From Salminus brasiliensis (taxonomy: Eukaryota > Chordata > Actinopteri > Characiformes > Bryconidae): a stretch of DNA of 64,000 bases. Positions 62,419 to 64,000 of this stretch are shown here, piece after piece. The notes beneath the pieces are model-generated. The model saw only the letters and a list, made by a program, of their open reading frames with translations. It searched no databases and had not been told where the DNA came from. A program made the position numbers and the translations under genes. The stretch spans positions 23,593,162-23,657,161 of the forward strand of contig NC_132898.1 in the NCBI RefSeq assembly GCF_030463535.1. The letters are read 5' to 3'. Each line of letters begins with the position of its first letter. Position 1 is the stretch's first letter.

Positions 62419-62620
62419 CTGCATGCTTATAAGTCTGAGGAATCAATAGTACGACTCTCGATCACCAGCGACCGTGGTAGAACGACAGCGGGGTCAAAGC
62501 ACAAGTCTAACCCTCATATCCAGGTCTGTGATGGGTTCTTTTCTTTCGGTTCTCTTGCTGCAGTCAGCAGAGGACAAAGTTTTCTCTCTATACCCAGTCC
62601 GTCAACATCTGGATTATTCT
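62419..62620 (-). other. rassf1: Probable 5' noncoding exon and promoter of rassf1 isoform A
   Basis: A consensus donor TGCAG/GTAAGTTG ends at 62419 and could splice to the acceptor at 62155, which leaves seven leader bases before the ATG. The exon stretch has a scatter of CpG dinucleotides but no dense CpG island like that of the human RASSF1A promoter. The 5' limit is approximate. Confidence 0.5.
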
Positions 62621-64000
62621 GAGGACAGACATGCAGATTAAATTAGGCCGCAGCAAATCACGTCTCTGCATAAAGATTACAGCAGAATTCGGGCCAAGCT
62701 GACCACTATAATCCTTATATGCTGTTAGCGTCACTCATATGAGCAGAAACAGGATCTGATATGAACATTTCGTGGCTGATATCAATTATAAGATTAAAAA
62801 TTAAAAATTCATAAAAAGTAAAAATTATAGTTTAAATGTTCTACTCCACTAGTTGTAGTTACACTGCTTTACTGCTTGATATGATTATCACACTTCTTAC
62901 ACTTTCATCAACAACAGAAATTCACAGCCGGAAATATTATTAATACTGTAGCAGTGGAGGGCGGGGTCAATGTTAATCTATGCAGTATTGGGTTTCTTTG
63001 TGCTACAACATGTTATTGTGATTCTACAGCTGAGGTGTGTATGTGTGTATGTTATTTTAGCCATGATGCTCCGCACTGCATGTTAAATTCTCACATTTGA
63101 TGCAATAAAAAGAGTATTTTGTATTACTTGTGGAATGTGGGCTAAATATTTATCAGAATATTCATAAAACCACAAAATCCAAAATAGGTAAATTGGCTAT
63201 ACTGTAAAGAACATGTAAGAACAGTGAAATAACTCATTTAGTACAAAAAAGGACATGAAAACCTACTAAACTGTGTACTAAACACACGCTCTGGGTGTGT
63301 GTGTGTACTCACTGCCCCTAACACATGTGTGTGTGTGAGTGTGTGTTCACTACCAGATGGGTTAAATGCGGAGGACACATTTCGCTGTACAGTGTACAGT
63401 GACAAATACGTGCACCTTTACCTTACCTTTACCTTAAACATTTAGTTAATAATAAAATATATAAGGCAATGTAATATAAAGCTTAAAGGGCTTTACAAAG
63501 CAGGCAACACAGATAAACAAGCGAAAATAAAAACAATAAACAAATAAGAATTTAATTAATGTTTTAAATTAAAATATTTTTTTAATAATTACTGAACACA
63601 CTGAATGATAATAAACCAATAATAAAATGTAAGTTTATTCACTGAGTTAAAAATCCAAAGAAAGACCCTGCATTTTTCCCCATGATTTTGCCTCCCATGG
63701 AGAAGGTACAGGATCTCCATGTTTGTTCTCTCCAGGCTGACATTTGGCTTTGTCAACATTAAGAGCGGACATCACACCAACAGCACACTTTCTTAAAGTG
63801 ATAGGACAGCGAAAAAGCCAAGGTTCAGGCACTGTTTGACGTGAGTGTGTGCTGATTTAGGTGTGAAGTTAGCACCATGCGTTATCATGTCATTAGAAAG
63901 CTGGAATCTGTATCACAGGTTGGTAGCTGGACGGTTAAATGTTCAATTTCTATGAAGTTATGAAAATAACAATTGTTTTTCCACTTTATTCTATTTTCAG
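62620..64000. other. Upstream of rassf1, no gene seen
   Basis: AT-rich DNA with one SINE-like repeat and no recognised exon of a next gene. Confidence 0.5.
63280..63430 (+). repeat. SINE-like repeat
   Basis: Shares CTCTGGGTGTGTGTGTG, AAATGCGGAGGACACATTTC and GACAAATACGTGCACC with the 52.4-kb copy. Confidence 0.65.

Noticed and set aside
63647-63832. 61-codon minus-strand open frame upstream of rassf1
   Set aside because: No ATG at its start, no recognisable domain and no convincing splice sites; it could be an unrecognised exon but cannot be supported.

Overview
The window is vertebrate nuclear DNA, almost certainly from a ray-finned (teleost) fish and probably an otophysan. The genes have many short exons with GT-AG introns. 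Long CA/TG microsatellites are everywhere, and fish-type interspersed repeats (Tc1-like transposon remnants, MITEs, SINE-like units) fill the introns and gaps. Protein sequences assembled by hand across the splice sites match five known vertebrate genes. All five lie on the minus strand.

Reading in the direction of transcription (high to low coordinates), the order is RASSF1 (62.6-49.4 kb), TUSC2 (47.1-43.8 kb), HYAL2 (27.8-19.5 kb), ABHD14A (15.0-10.0 kb) and ACY1 (9.3-0.3 kb). Every coding exon could be joined with consistent phase, giving complete predicted proteins of 356 aa (RASSF1A), 258 aa (RASSF1C), 111 aa (TUSC2), 473 aa (HYAL2), 264 aa (ABHD14A) and 418 aa (ACY1). RASSF1-TUSC2-HYAL2 reproduces the mammalian tumour-suppressor cluster of human 3p21.3. 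ABHD14A-ACY1 reproduces a second mammalian neighbour pair that in human lies elsewhere on 3p21. The genes do unrelated jobs: Ras-effector/Hippo scaffold, small myristoylated mitochondrial/calcium-linked protein, GPI-anchored hyaluronidase, membrane alpha/beta hydrolase, and cytosolic aminoacylase.

Gene-poor stretches are 15.0-19.5 kb, the 5.9-kb HYAL2 intron (20.6-26.5 kb), the 16-kb gap between HYAL2 and TUSC2 (27.8-43.7 kb), 47.2-49.4 kb and 62.6-64.0 kb. They hold repeats: several minisatellites (periods 42, 48, 70 and 82 bp), two long inverted repeats, a degenerate AT-rich satellite present at two loci in opposite orientation, and Tc1-like copies sharing one internal deletion.

Nothing looks like a new gene system. 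The most interesting points are regulatory. A five-codon upstream ORF (stop included) ends two bases before the TUSC2 start. UG-repeat tracts sit in place of polypyrimidine tracts at two 3' splice sites (RASSF1A and ACY1). RASSF1A/RASSF1C alternative first exons are conserved. The ATM-type SQ site in the RASSF1 linker is missing. A paired inverted CCACCTTAAAT motif occurs at the 5' ends of both ABHD14A and ACY1.
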